DNA from: Tethya wilhelma
Lineage: Eukaryota; Porifera; Demospongiae; Tethyida; Tethyidae
Assembly (NCBI GenBank): GCA_964030475.1
Contig: CAXIPT010000001.1
Span: 26,688,071-26,752,070 of the forward strand
DNA: 64,000 nt
Direction: 5' to 3'
Notes under the pieces: model-generated
Seen by the model: the letters and a program-made list of their open reading frames with translations, nothing else
The model's database searches: none
What the model was told of the DNA's origin: nothing
Shown here: positions 10,466 through 21,584 of the stretch, piece by piece
Layout: every line of letters begins with the position of its first letter
Numbering within the stretch: position 1 is the first letter of the stretch
Made by a program: the position numbers and the translations under genes

Positions 10466-11169
10466 ACTGATCTATCACAGTATATACATAGTGCTTTGGT
10501 ATCTGATATGATAATCTGGGAGCTATAAATTAATATTAAATTTTGATTCCCAATTTAATAGCAGAGTTTTTCCTAAGACTATAGTAGAATTATAGTAACT
10601 GTTATCAGGAGTGTCCATCTAATGTGTCATAATAATTATGTACCTTTCTACCAGTTAACTCAGCAATAAAAGAATGAATACCATGCAGAGTTTCTCTGCA
10701 TGTGGACCGATTCAAACTGGCCAACATCTGGATGCATATGGTCTCATGCATCAGGAGTATTAGTGTGGGGAGTACGTATTGCATATATTATATTGACAGT
10801 ATAATTGTGTGGAGCATCAAGTATTATTATAACCAGCTATATAGAGTATAAATTTTGTTAACATGTGCCGCCTCAATGATCGAGTCGAATTATTATGTTA
10901 TTATGCACCTAAAATATACAATGTCATGATAACTATAAAATCAGTTAAATAAGTTCAAAACATTGAAAACATGCAAGACAGTCTGACTTTTATATATTAT
11001 GTAGCTATAGTATAGCTATATAGGTTAACATTGGTACGTTGTATCTCTAATAAAAATTTTATATAATATTATTATAACTATCAAATCAAACTAAAAAATC
11101 ACCTATATATAGCTGTTAATTGTTATAATGTTGCTATCATTGTTATTGTTAAGAGGCAAAAAATTAGTA
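10465..11169. other. A+T-rich non-coding stretch
   Basis: I see no exon, repeat or RNA gene here. The interval lies just downstream of the stop of the Cys-rich gene on the minus strand and may hold its 3' UTR. Confidence 0.4.
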
Positions 11170-11517
11170 CTACATTTGGTCATAAGGCCTCCTTTGAAGA
11201 CATTGGCATGAGCATTTGCAGTCTTCACGTTTGCAGTGACATTCATCAATTTGTTGACCTATGGCTGCACAAGGCCAACAACACATGATGCAGGGTAGAC
11301 ATGTAACATATACACAGAGCAAACAGTCCAAAAAAGAATTTCTTGTTTTTCTCACAGCACTCTAGACTTTTCTCACAGCACTCTAGACTTTTCTTACAGC
11401 ATTCTTGAGTGCATTCGATGCATTTGGAACAACATTGATCCTTACCACACAATCTACAGTTAGAAACAACATATTTATTATTAAGAGCTGCATCATTGCC
11501 TAACTTCATGGCTTCAT
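11170..11517 (-). CDS. Cys-rich small protein, terminal exon with a one-base frame break
   Basis: On the minus strand a TTATTTTAG acceptor opens an exon whose frame reads DEAMKLGNDAALNNKYVV and then a run of Cys pairs: CRLCGKDQCCSKCIEC, followed by two copies of KSLECCE. The frame is lost at a T6 run near 11338-11343. One base over, the open frame continues with a hydrophobic Cys-rich segment (LPCIMCCWPCAAIGQQ) and a Cys-rich tail ending QRRPYDQM and a stop at 11172-11170. The two halves look like one protein: a Cys-rich head, a short membrane-like segment and a Cys-rich tail. A sequencing error or a recent mutation in the homopolymer is the simplest explanation. An upstream exon must exist; I could not locate it. 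The family is not recognised. Confidence 0.6.
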
Positions 11518-12075
11518 CTAAAATAATTTAATAAATTTAATTATGCAGGCCTAAACTTTAGCTTTCAATAATGGAAGTGCACGGATCAAGGGAAATCAAG
11601 CCATATATCAGCTAAGCTAATAGCAATATATATAGTTTACAAGCTTAAATCAATTGTCCAGGCTTTGACATAAACTTAACTCACTTGTATAGTATAATAT
11701 TATGACACCCGAGATTGATCAATACACTGTCAGTTTAATTATTTACTGGCTTGGCCAAGTTTACCATGTCTTTCTATAGTGAAAAAAATTAATCTTACAC
11801 TAATGGTATTAGCTTTTCATACCATAGGTTTATCCTCCTGATGGTGCCCATCCTCAAAGAAATTAAATACCACCAATTCCCTGGCTACTAGTTGAGAGTA
11901 GCTAGGGAATTGATGGTATTATTTAATTTCTTTGAGGATGAGGTAGAGGGAGTGCCAGGGAGATCTCCCCGGCACTCCCTCTACCTCATCCTCACTCTCA
12001 TAATTATATTCCTCCTGGCTAGTGAGAGTGATGATGATGTAGAGGGAGTATAGTGCATGTATTTGTCGCACCAAG
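11518..12075. other. Intron or intergenic DNA upstream of the Cys-rich exon
   Basis: The main structure is the compound palindrome at 11849-11993. Just after it, TGAGAGTGATGATGATG (12024) gives a short acidic reading frame with no reliable splice sites. No gene is called. Confidence 0.4.
11849..11993. repeat. Compound palindrome, two overlapping hairpins
   Basis: A first imperfect inverted repeat pairs 11849-11888 with 11898-11940 (about 40 bp per arm, core CATCCTCAAAGAAATTAAAT). A second pairs 11934-11960 with 11967-11993 (27 bp per arm, GAGGATGAGGTAGAGGGAGT and its complement) around the hexamer AGATCT. The arms share GAGGATG, so the right arm of one hairpin overlaps the left arm of the other. 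It looks like two nested or successive foldback insertions. Confidence 0.8.
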
Positions 12076-12456
12076 AGTGCAAAGGGGGGAGCTGCCAAAA
12101 AGAATCAAGTATCGTACAGAAGAGAGTTGAGAAAGAGAAGCTTGGACAGAAGAAATGCCAACAACCAGAGAGAAAGGTGTGTGCAGGTATTCATGGTAGC
12201 AGAATACATAATATGTATATTCTTCTCTGCATGTGGATCTTGTGCTTTGAGCATGTGTGCATGTCTTTGTTTTCTTTTTCTAACTGCATGCCTGTCCGAA
12301 GTATGAACACACACATGAGTTCCAATGAATTGTGTATTATTCACTCTCCTTGCCTGGCTCTTCAGTCCTCACAACAGTTTCCCTCGACATCGTACTCCCA
12401 CCCTTCCCCCCTCCCCCTTCACTGACCCCCATAGAGAAAATCCCCCAAAAAAGTGA
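12076..12456 (+). CDS. Possible last two exons of an unidentified plus-strand gene
   Basis: After a CACCAAG acceptor, 12076-12176 reads SAKGGAAKKNQVSYRREL and a further Arg-rich stretch ending NANNQRE, then a GTGTGT donor. A good acceptor at TGGCTCTTCAG (12365) opens a Pro-rich tail that reaches a stop at 12454-12456 if the donor at 12177 is used. An alternative donor at 12187 gives a tail stopping at 12423-12425. No upstream exons were found and composition is the only support, so this is a weak call. Confidence 0.3.
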
Positions 12457-13276
12457 CCCTGCCCCATAGTGGAGAGGATTCTACCAGACTACCACCTCTG
12501 GTCTTTCGTAGAGTTGGACTTATACTACCAGCACAGCTCTTGCGCGATTTCATGGCTATTGCAATTGGAATGAGTATATTATAGAAGCAGTCTTATTACA
12601 AACTCAGAGACAACTGAATGAGTTTGCTTCTTGTTTTTTTTTTTTTTTTTTGAATCGAGGTATTATGTTATTCAGATGGTGAATAATATTATGTTTATTA
12701 TTTCCTTTTTTGTATCTCATTTTGTGTTTGTTTCTGTTCTAATCTTTTTTGTTTGTCAGTGACTTTTAGTTTTGTTCAAAAGTACTAGTGTGAAGTGTGC
12801 TTGTGTGTGTGTTTCACTGTTTCCCGTTCCTGTCACCGTAAAGAGCACAGTGTTTGATGTTCATTTGTAACCCCCTGAGTGTATAATTATGCGCATTGTT
12901 CTGCTATGGAGTATAATAGAATGTACACATACAATGCACATGCAGCTCAGTCATTAATCTATTGACAATGACAACTGGACCCTCTACTTCCTTAGAAAAT
13001 TACTTCTCTTTCAAAAGTATAGTTTAAAGTTTATCATAATGTTTCTAGAACTTTCTCTTCTCTTAAGCTTGTTGTTTGGTTTTAATTCTTCTTTTTCATT
13101 TATCACGAGTCAGATGACTATATGCTTATATTTGTATTAGCTTGTGAGTTTTATGTTTATGTATAAATGTGTCATAATTGGTGTTTGGTTTCAATGCCTA
13201 CAATCTGTATGCAAAGAAATTTCTGTGGAATAATTAAATTTATGTTCACTTAAAAAAAAGCATCATAGAATGTAAC
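12457..13276. other. Non-coding, possible 3' UTR
   Basis: T-rich DNA with a T-run at 12634-12651 and no ORF of interest. Candidate polyadenylation signals occur near 13230 (AATAATTAAA). If the preceding exons are real this may be their 3' UTR. Confidence 0.35.
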
Positions 13277-13310
13277 TAGCCTCTCTTTGCGGGCCTGGGA
13301 ACGAGGCTAA
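13277..13310. repeat. Minimal 34-bp MULE-type MITE remnant
   Basis: TAGCCTCTCTTTGCGGGCC followed by TGGGAACGAGGCTAA is essentially the two family termini with nothing between them. It is flanked by a perfect 9-bp repeat GAATGTAAC (13268-13276 and 13311-13319). Confidence 0.7.
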
Positions 13311-13770
13311 GAATGTAACTTACAGTTCCTTGCTCGCTCGCGCGGTAATTTGGAAGTTTATTACGCATGCGCAATGATAACGAGATTTCGACCGGATTAC
13401 GCCAGCTGATGAGGGAGATCCCCCCTACACTGACATACCTTGATGTCATCCCCCATCCCCAGGCCAAAGAGAGGAGCTGATCAAGTTAACAAACTGCATT
13501 TTGTGACTGTGAGGCTGTGAATTGTATGGCGTAACGTAAGTGGAATTTGAGAATCATCACTGCCATGTCTAATTTTCAGACTACACGCCAATATTGATCT
13601 TCTACAGCGACTTTTATACTCTGTCAGTGAGTCACTTATTTTTTTTTTTAATAATTAATTTATAAACTTCTAGGGTGAAGTGATTCAAGACATACTGCTG
13701 TGACAAGTGAAGTACTGTGTGACACAGTGTATGTGTGTGTCCCGGCACTGGCTCAGCTGGTCAGAAGAGA

Positions 13771-15405
13771 ATGGCAGACAACAGTACTGAAGATCGAGGG
13801 ATCATAAAACGTACTATTAAATCATTAGGCCTTTATATGCTTGCAGGAAGCGTGTAAGGGTCTGGCTGTGCTAGACTAACTAACCATGTCACTATACTGT
13901 CATAAATATAGCATAGACTAAACTTAGATAATATTATGTCAGCTGTTGCAATAGAGCGGGTGCAATTACGTAAAATGAGTCACTTCCGTATGGCAATAAT
14001 GTACAGAGCAATACGGAGAAACGAGCAGCTGTCATTTACTTCCGTATGGCAAAAATAACTATTTCTAGTATCACTTCCGGTTTTTGATGACGTTGATTGC
14101 ACCCGCTCTATTGTATTCAGTGAGTAGGTATACATGTTTTTCTGTTGAGCCTTGACAGTAAAACACGTACCAGCAGTGTGACTGATAATAGGTATAGCAG
14201 CCTACCTTTTGTCAGTCATGCTGCTGTACAGTGAAGCTTGGTAGCCTCATTCCTAGGCTCCTCGCTCCCCAGTATTTCCTTTCTCTCCTTGGCTTTTTTA
14301 CAAAGGAGGAGGAGCCTGGGCATGAAGCTAGCTTGGTGCTCAGAGGAGGTACGTCACATGAGTGTAAATCAAAACTTTTGCTTCCTCAGCATGCACTGTC
14401 TGTGACCGAATGCAGCAGTAAACTATAGTGGTCATGTGCACTACAGTACTTGACACATGTTGTACCTCCTCTTTTGGTGCTTTGGTATAATAGCACAGAC
14501 CATGTGACATCATGTGGCTTGTATTGTGGACCATGCATGTGCCTATAAAACTTCCTCTATCTAGAACATAACCTCAACTGAGCTAGAGTGTTACATTGTC
14601 AGTATGTGCTCGCTATGATTGTTCTTTCATGTTTTTACAATTCCCTTGCAGCCTTAAATCTTTCAACCATTACACGGGAATTATCAGCTGTCATTCATCT
14701 CTGGTTTCGGCTGGGAGTACAGCTGGACATTCAGCATCACATTCTTCAGCAGATAGAAAACAATCACAAAGATGTACAGCGTATGTTTAGTGAGATGATA
14801 ACCTTCTGGCTGGATCACTGTCCAGAGAAGTCCTGGGGAAAGATAGCAGATGCACTGAGGATTGTCGACAAGCCTCTGCTAGCAGCAAAAGTTGCTCAGT
14901 ACACCCATCATGGTGAGAAACATTGTTGCTGGAACTACATTGATGTGTTGATATGTTCTTTCTTTATCAGGAGCAGAGGACACAACACTAAGCCATGGCT
15001 CTGAGCTCCTACCCCATTCTTACCAGCCTCCTGTTCACCAGCCTCACCACCAGATACCCCCAGCACACCATTCTCTTCCATATCTTCCATCACCTGCTAC
15101 TGGTCCACTGTTTGGCCAGCCATCACCATTACAGTCTATGGTGAGTGTCTATAATCATGGTGCATGTACTGTGTCTTAGTTTTTATACTTTTGTTGATCC
15201 TTACCAGTTTATATATCTAATCAACTGTGTTCACACAATGCCATGTGTATCTTCTCTCTAGGGTGTTCTGCCAGCTTCATTCAACCCTCAATTTGGTGCC
15301 TCCTCTCATCTCCCCCTCAGTCTACCAGTCTACTCCACTAGTCCCTTATGGCCTTGGATGACTCCTAATATGAGGAACTGCATAACACAGTGTACATCTA
15401 ATCAG
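13771..15405 (+). CDS. NLR1, 5' half: start exon, Death domain and first two linker exons
   Basis: Exons 13771-13810 (ATG, MADNSTEDRGIIK), 14652-14912, 14971-15140 and 15262-15405 join in phase. The second encodes a Death-fold domain (LNLSTITREL, then WFRLGVQLDIQ, FWLDHCPEKSWGKIADAL, ending QYTHH). The next two are Pro/His-rich linkers (QPPVHQPHHQIPPAHHSLPY; GVLPASFNPQFG). The exon sizes 170 and 144 bp are identical to those in NLR2 at 45803 and 46201. The reading frame ends cleanly at a GTACTG donor at 15406. The following intron is cut 47 bp later by a Gypsy LTR at 15452. The rest of the gene is on the minus strand at 35391-31050. Death domains recruit other Death proteins, so the product is expected to signal after ligand sensing. 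Confidence 0.8.
13949..14113. repeat. MITE with CAATAGAGCGGGTGCAA ends
   Basis: A 17-bp perfect terminal inverted repeat, CAATAGAGCGGGTGCAA at 13949 and its complement ending at 14113. The interior repeats ACTTCCGTATGGCAA twice. It lies in intron 1 of NLR1. No other copy was noticed in this window. Confidence 0.8.
14242..14330. repeat. Short MULE-type MITE in NLR1 intron 1
   Basis: Ends TAGCCTCATTCCTAGGCTCC and GGAGCCTGGGCATGAAGCTA match the family at 1485. The flanks share AGCTTGG on both sides, a partial target duplication. Confidence 0.65.
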
Positions 15406-15451
15406 GTACTGATTTTATCCATGTGTTTATGACTGGTAAATGTCTACTGCA

Positions 15452-15552
15452 TGTAAGGAATTGAACTGTGAACTCCCTGAACTCTGAACTCTGTACTTAT
15501 AGACTGTGACTATTATTAGCTGTAGGTATTGATGATGTAATGTATCTAAGTT
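15452..15552 (+). mobile_element. Start of 5' LTR of Gypsy-A copy 2, cut by contig join
   Basis: The sequence from TGTAAGGAATTGAACTG to the N at 15553 matches the first 101 bases of the Gypsy-A LTR. It is preceded by the target site ctgca (15447-15451). It shares CTCCCTGAAC with the LTR at 35465-35597, whereas the copy at 21585 has CTCCATGAAC. That shared base and the shared target duplication indicate that this is the other end of the element at 39277-35465. Confidence 0.85.
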
Positions 15553-15553
15553 N

Positions 15554-16226
15554 GATCGTGTTACAATTCGATTTGGTTCAGTTTGCGAATGTTCAAAGTT
15601 CACATCTGATTCAGACTCACCACTGTCAGGAGCAATATTCAGATGTTGGCGATTACGCCTCACATTTCCAGTAGGAGTGTCGACGATGTAGCTCCTAGGA
15701 GATTTAGCTCGAGAAACAACTTGACCCTCCACATGTTTACCTTCTGAGGTGACCCACACATTAGTGTTGTCAGGGATGTCTTCCAGATCTTGTGTCCGGT
15801 GACACCTATCATAGTCCCGCTTCTGCCTCTCTTTGTATTTCTGGTTAAGAGATCTGAACTCCTCCAGATAAGGCCACTTTGGGACTAGTTGCTCCTTAAC
15901 AAGAGGTAAGTGAGTCCTGAGTCGTCGTCCCATCAGCAACTCCGCTGGGCTTCTCTGGCACCATGGAAAGGGTGTTGCTCGGTAGTTGAGTAAAGCAAGA
16001 TAAGGGTCACTAGCTCGCTCCAGCAAACGCTTAACAGTCTGAACAGCCCGCTCAGCCTGGCCATTGCTCTGTGGATGTCGAGGGCTGCTAGTTAAGTGTT
16101 GGAATCCATAGGACTCTGCAAAGTGTGCGAAGTCCTGTGAAGCATACTGAGGACCGTTGTCGCTACGAATGACCTCTGAGATTCCATGCCTGGCAAAGAT
16201 GGACTTTAAGACATTGATCACGGCTA
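15554..16226 (-). pseudogene. Gypsy-B integrase fragment, isolated contig
   Basis: The minus-strand frame encodes the end of a retroviral-type integrase core (IRSDNGPQYASQDFAHF, then HPQSNGQAERAVQ with the catalytic Glu) and a downstream chromo/SH3-like tail region. Both ends are N characters. It is nearly the same as 16621-17280 and may be a second genomic copy or a redundant contig of the same one. No gag or RT is present. Confidence 0.8.
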
Positions 16227-16227
16227 N

Positions 16228-16529
16228 GGAGGGACATTATTCACTGCGACACCATCCTTCTCCATTAGAAAAATATATACCCATTGGTACCCGTGTGTCA
16301 AATACAGATGACAAACGTACAACATAACAAAGTAGTATAAGCTCAAGATCTGGACTGGGCACAGTGTAGTGTTTCATAAACTTTAATAGCTCAAAATACT
16401 TCGTACAGACAGACTGACAATACAACTGTGTTCAACACATAACTAGGCATGCATGCCTTATATAAAAACCAATGACATCATCATACATCATAACAATAAC
16501 GTATCAGTACAAATTACCACAATACCACA
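16228..16529 (-). mobile_element. LTR of Gypsy-B (minus orientation)
   Basis: On the minus strand a purine tract AAGGGGGGAGA is followed by TGTGGTATTGTGGTAATTTG, a typical polypurine tract plus LTR start at 16529. A TATATAAGG promoter-like motif occurs about 70 bp in. The other end of the LTR is not certain because the contig stops at 16227. Confidence 0.65.
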
Positions 16530-16559
16530 TCTCCCCCCTTAAGTTCAAGAGTGTGAGAG

Positions 16560-17560
16560 TTTCTCAGGGGGTGCAGGATGATAAAGTCTCTGGGAGGGTT
16601 TTACCACAGTTCCAGTTTGTGATCGTGTTACAATTCAATTTGGTTCAGTTTGTGAATGTTCAAAGTTCACATCTGATTCAGACTCACCACCGTCAGGAGC
16701 AATATTCAGATGTTGGCGATTACGCCTCACATTTCCAGTATAGGAGTGTCGACAATGTAGCTCCTAGGAGATTTAGCTCGAGAAACAACTTGACCCTCCA
16801 AATGTTTACCTTCTGAGGTGACCCAAACATTAGTGTTGTCAGGCCAGATCTTGTGTCCGGTGACACCTATCATAATCCTTCTTCTGCCTCTCTTTGTATT
16901 TCTGGTTAAGAGATCTGAACTCCTCCAGATAAGGCCACTTTGGGACTAGTTGCTCCTTAACAAGAGGTAAGTGAGTCTTGAGTCGTCGTCCCATCAGCAA
17001 CTCCGCTGGGCTTCTCTGGCACCATGGAAAGTGTGTTGCTCGGTAGTTGAGTAAAGCAAGATAAGGGTCACTAGCTCGCTCCAGCAAACGCTTAACAGTC
17101 TGAACAGCCCGCTCAGCCTGGCCGTTGCTCTGTGGATATCGAGGGCTGCTAGTTGGAATCCATAGGACTCTACAAAGTGTGCGAAGTCCTGTGAAGCATA
17201 CTGAGGACCGTTGTCGCTACGAATGACCTCTGGGATTCCATGCCTGGCAAAGATGGACTTTAAGACATTGAGGTGGTTGAGGTGAGCTTCGCGATCTCCG
17301 GGTATCTCGAGAAGTAATCCAATACCAACAAGTATAGGTAACTCCTTTGAGTTCGAACACTGAGTCAGTTCCGATCACCTGCCAAGGATAGTCTGGCAGG
17401 TGGAGTAATCATCAGGGGTTCTCTCCTTGGCGTGGCATATTTTGCACACACAGCACATTGCTGGATCACTGTTTCCATCTGTTTGGTAACTCCAGGCCAC
17501 CAGACAGAACTCTTTACTCTTGAGCAGCATCGTTCAATGCCTTGATGTCCAGCATGTACT
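16560..17560 (-). pseudogene. Gypsy-B integrase region, degenerate
   Basis: Minus-strand remnants run from the H2C2 zinc-binding motif of integrase (around 17440-17550, with VWWPGVTKQME) through the catalytic core to the C-terminal tail near 16840, with frame breaks near 17150 and 17270. It ends at the LTR at 16529. RT and gag are absent; at about 17560 the sequence changes to Copia. Confidence 0.75.
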
Positions 17561-18420
17561 TTCTCTCAAGTGTTTGACACTTGGTCTTTCACCTGACCAG
17601 GCTTCAAATGGAGTCTTCAGTTCGACAGTCTTAGTAGGACTTCGGTTGTGGAGATAAACAGCTGTTGACAGAGCTTCAGCCCAGAATTTCTGTGGAAGCT
17701 TGGAATCAGCTAACATTGATCTCACTTTCTCAACAAGTGTGCGGTTCATCCTCTATGCTACTCCATTCTGCCCAGAGTACAGTGAGTTCATGTCTCACTC
17801 CTTCTGACTTCAGGAACTTCTCAAATTTAGTTGAAGTAAATTCTCCACCACGCAATGCTCTAAGCTTCTTCCCTGTTGAATTTTCTACAAGAGCTTTCCA
17901 TTCACAGAATTTTTCAAAAACTTCATCTTTCCGTGTATACCCAGACATACCGGGAGTAATCATCAATAAATGTCAGGAAATATTCCCCTCCACTTAGAGA
18001 TTTTCGTTCATCTTGCCACATATGTCACTATGCACTATCATTATGTCAAGAGGCTGCTTGGACGCGTGACTGTCTTCTGCAGCATACATTTGAGCACAAG
18101 TAGTGAGACAATCAAGGTAGTAAAGACTACCAAATCTCGATCCTGCAGCTATCACTTTCCCGTTTGAATTCAAGAACTGACAATTATCCTTCTTGAACTT
18201 GACTGTTTCATGCTGCACTTGATACACTTACCAAAATTAATTGTAAGTTAACTTGGGAACATAATATAGAACATTGCTCAGCTTACATAATTTGGTTTTT
18301 CCATTGAGTAGCTTCATTTGCAAGATGACAGTTCCACGACCTGTGGCTTCAAGCTTGTACCCATCACCAAGTGATACCTTCAGGGGTTGTTCCAGACTAG
18401 AGAGCTCTTTAAACATAACA
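17561..18420 (-). pseudogene. Copia-type pol fragment, degenerate
   Basis: On the minus strand, from 18420 down: a protease-region remnant (LGDGYKLEATGRGTVIL), a gag-pre-integrase segment (GSRFGSLYYLDC), then the integrase core with ...HSDICGKMNE and GGEFTSTKFEKFLKSEG, and a final MNRTLVEKVRSMLADSKLPQ, all characteristic of Copia. Several stops and frame changes show it is dead. It abuts Gypsy-B, so one probably inserted into or recombined with the other. Confidence 0.8.
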
Positions 18421-19527
18421 GTCTACACTAAGACCCCAAGTTTATCGAACAAATGGAAGCGTGTCATACAAGTGGAATGTGTAGTACAGATTTGTCATAA
18501 TCTGCAGTTGTGACACGTTGTGGTTAATGAATATGATTACTCCATGAGGCTCTGTGGTCATTAATATTCATACCTTGTACTATTGCGCAGCGCCCTACGT
18601 AAACTGACAGTTTTTGATGAGCAAAGTCGCTTCTTTTCCAGTTTTCCATGCTTGGTATCTTCAACACGCAAGGATTATTTCATTCCAGATTCAAGGTACG
18701 TATAGTGCTAGTACTATAGAATGGAGATCTAAATTCTGTAGAGACAGGGATATCTATTACTGATTTGATCAAAATTCAAAGTGAATGAATATCATTAATT
18801 TTTGGGGAACATGCCCAGCAAAGATGGCAGCTATTGAATGCCAGCCAAGCGCTAGCAGTCTATTTCTTTACAGTCTATTAGAGGAAGTGTAGAGCTACAT
18901 GAAAGTGCTGACTAGAAGTCTGTGGACCCTTCCTAGGCTGTGTGAGTGCTTGGTTAATACAGCAATAATTATTTCTGATTTTGTACAAGCTGTATTTTAC
19001 TCATACTTTAGTTGCAACTCTTCTGCACTTAGCTGACCATAGTCAAATAGCGACTCCAGGAAAAAAATTATTTCTTTGAAGCAAACAATTAACACTTCAG
19101 TAATAATTTTCACTCTTTTCTGAACAGAATGATATATTGTAATATATCTACTTTTGACAGTGGTAAACGCGCAAGAAAGCTTCGTTTGTATACATGATTT
19201 CAAATTTTTTTCTCCGTGATTTTCGTTAAATTTAATACGCGCGGATGGCACAATCACGTGATTTGATCTAATTAAACGACGTAACGGTAATACAGGTCAT
19301 TTTGAAGGGAAAATTTATTTACATTTAACAATTATGCACCCCAAAGTAGAAATAACTCAATAATTTATAAATCTAGTTATCACATTCACAAAACAATGAC
19401 TATGGCACACACAAACACATATTATACACATCTCAGAACTGACCGTTGATCAACAGTATATGCAACAAATAAAAGTTAGCATATGATTAATTCTCTACGG
19501 TGGCCCTGAAGGACCTTTGCGATTTCT
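18421..19527. other. Non-coding stretch
   Basis: The first ~100 bp may still be decayed Copia. The remainder has no recognisable exon or repeat; the 86-codon minus-strand ORF near 19000-19257 lacks protein-like features. Confidence 0.4.
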
Positions 19528-19620
19528 ACTAAGCAATTACCCCTAAGCGATTTTACCTAACTGCTAAGCGATTTTACCTAACTGCTAAGCGATTTTTACC
19601 TAACTGCTAAGCGATTTTGC
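19528..19620. repeat. 21-bp tandem repeat, about 4 units
   Basis: Units of TAACTGCTAAGCGATTTTACC repeat up to the contig end at 19630, with a degenerate first unit (AAGCAATTACCCC). The location right at an N suggests that the array may be longer in the genome. Confidence 0.8.
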
Positions 19621-19630
19621 CGTGTGCTGN

Positions 19631-20260
19631 TCCTTGACTCCTCTTTTCTCCAGAGACCTTGATGGGACCAAGTCGAAATAGAGCCTATCATCTCATCGGA
19701 GTACTTCCCTTGCACTCTCAACATCCTTGTAGAATGTTTCTATCTGCAATTCGAGGAAGCTTCTGGGCAACTGATGTCTTGGCATGAAGAACAATGCTGT
19801 GACACCACATAAACGATGGGTTGTGGGGAGCAACAGCAACTCGAGCCTTATCACGAAGCATTTGGGTAGCAAATGTTTTTTGCCCCCAGTTATCTGTATC
19901 TGCCTTCTCTTGTTGGGTTTGGCAGACTGTACTACAGCACTTTTCTGTTTGAAATCGCTTAGCCAATGCTGAATGTTCTTCCTAGGAATGTTGAACTGTC
20001 TACTTGCTGGTCGAACTCCATGGTGCCTTGCATACTGTACCACTCTTTCCTTTTGCTTGTAGGTATACTGATGCTGAGCTTCTTTTGTTGGTGAAACTTT
20101 GCTTGGTGGTGGTTGATTTGTACTACTAGCCGCTGGTGTTTTCTCAGCAAGGACACATCCAGGGGTGTCAGCTTCTGTGCTGTGGCACTTTCCGAGGACA
20201 GCCGACAGGCCTCTTCTGAGGTTTGCTTTTCTCCTGTGATCATACCTAGGAACTGTCGCT
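19631..20260 (-). pseudogene. pogo/Tigger-like transposase N-terminus, broken
   Basis: Minus-strand frames contain YTYKQKERVVQYARHHGVR followed by PASRQFNIPRKNIQHWL, a helix-turn-helix of the psq/CENP-B type used by pogo/Tigger transposases, and further on AKTSVAQKLP, a motif of the second DNA-binding helix region. The two parts are in different frames with stops. The catalytic DDE part is missing because the contig ends at 19630. Identification rests on motif memory, not a search. Confidence 0.6.
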
Positions 20261-21584
20261 AGATATTCCTCTGCTCACAGGAGTAAAATAGCTACAGATG
20301 CTCAACCATAATTATACAGCTACAACTCTGATCAGCTGATCTGACACTTTCCATTGACACATATCAATTTCCGTTAAAATTCAATTAGGCGCCGCCTGAA
20401 AATATTTCGCTTCGGAAAAGGGGTCTATAATTGGAACCGCAAAAATTGTGGTCACAGCTAAACAGCGCTTAAATTAGGATGGCGCCTAGCTATATTAGAA
20501 CAAATACGGTATATTAGAACGAATATGGTACTCAAGGTGCTTGTAGGTGTTTTTTTTCCCTGCAACGATTATACTTTTTACTATTGTTAGTAAGGGTTTA
20601 TTGTTTGAGAATAAAATAGAACTATAGTATTCAGCATGAGATGAACTTTCAAATGATATATAATTTATCCTTTTTTGGATAAAAACAGATGATGCAGAGT
20701 TGGTTTATACAATTCCATGGGAAACAATCATACTATCATACTCATAAACAGGTTGATGGCAGAAGTAAACTAGTATCCTAATTAGCATATTCATAACTAG
20801 TATATGAATATATGGATTAATATATGTAATATAGGGATTGTGCAAAGCACAAGCAAGAGACTGGGGCCCTATGGGCCCCAGTCTCTTGCTGGTGCTTAGG
20901 CTAGTCTACTAAGCTAGGGCTGAGGCCGTGGCTANAGCAACACTCACTTTTGTGTCACACGAGTAAAATTATCAATAGTTATTAATGCAATCGCGCCGGA
21001 GATGGCACTGTGTTCTGCAGTTTTTCAGCCTTTTCTCCAATCTTATATATGTGATATTTCACTCTTGATAGTCAATATAAAGTCTTATCAGTTTATATTT
21101 TATCTATTTCAAGCAAAATCCATTGAACTGCGCTTGTCTTAAGCGCTGCTTTTTTAGCAATGATGTCATTATTTTCTGAGCTAAGGGGATGCTCCAGCAC
21201 CCTGAGCACCATGCTAGATATGCCACAGTTATGTATTCAACAACATCAGAACTTACCAACAAGTTAGCTGTTCTAATTGAGTTGAATTAATATGCTATTG
21301 CTTCTCTTAGCTTCCAGGTGAGGCAGGCTGGTAAAACTATACAATAAAAGTTGTAAAAACACATGTTTGGAACTTGTATTTCTTAGTTTAAAGTAGTGAA
21401 TCTCCTTTTAAACAAGCAGACTTCAGCTTTTAAAAATTTTTTAGATGATGCAATACCTTTTAGTTTTGGATGATGCAATACCTTTAATTGTAGGATGATT
21501 TAATACTCTGATACTGTTGTGCTTTGAAAAAATTATCAATGCAGTTTGCTAGCTTGCCAAAATCTTGTTTTCGTCAGTGGTGTC
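20261..21584. other. Non-coding flank of Gypsy-A copy 1
   Basis: It contains the hairpin at 20845-20897, a contig join at 20935 and, near 21445-21500, a short tandem of GGATGATGCAATACCTTT-like units. I see no gene. Confidence 0.45.
20845..20897. repeat. 53-bp hairpin
   Basis: 25-bp arms with one mismatch flank the three-base loop TAT; the inner part is GACTGGGGCCC/GGGCCCCAGTC. It is G+C rich compared with its surroundings and non-coding. It could be a very small foldback element. Confidence 0.8.

Noticed and set aside
12057..12425. 122-codon plus-strand ORF
   Set aside because: A different frame with plausible splice sites fits better; the ORF as such reads through an apparent intron.
13276..13467. 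63-codon minus-strand ORF
   Set aside because: It lies across a minimal MITE and G+C-rich non-coding DNA; no splice or homology support.
18997..19257. 86-codon minus-strand ORF
   Set aside because: No recognisable motif and typical random-ORF composition.
19530..19620. CRISPR-like array
   Set aside because: The 21-bp units are directly adjacent without variable spacers, and the genome is eukaryotic.
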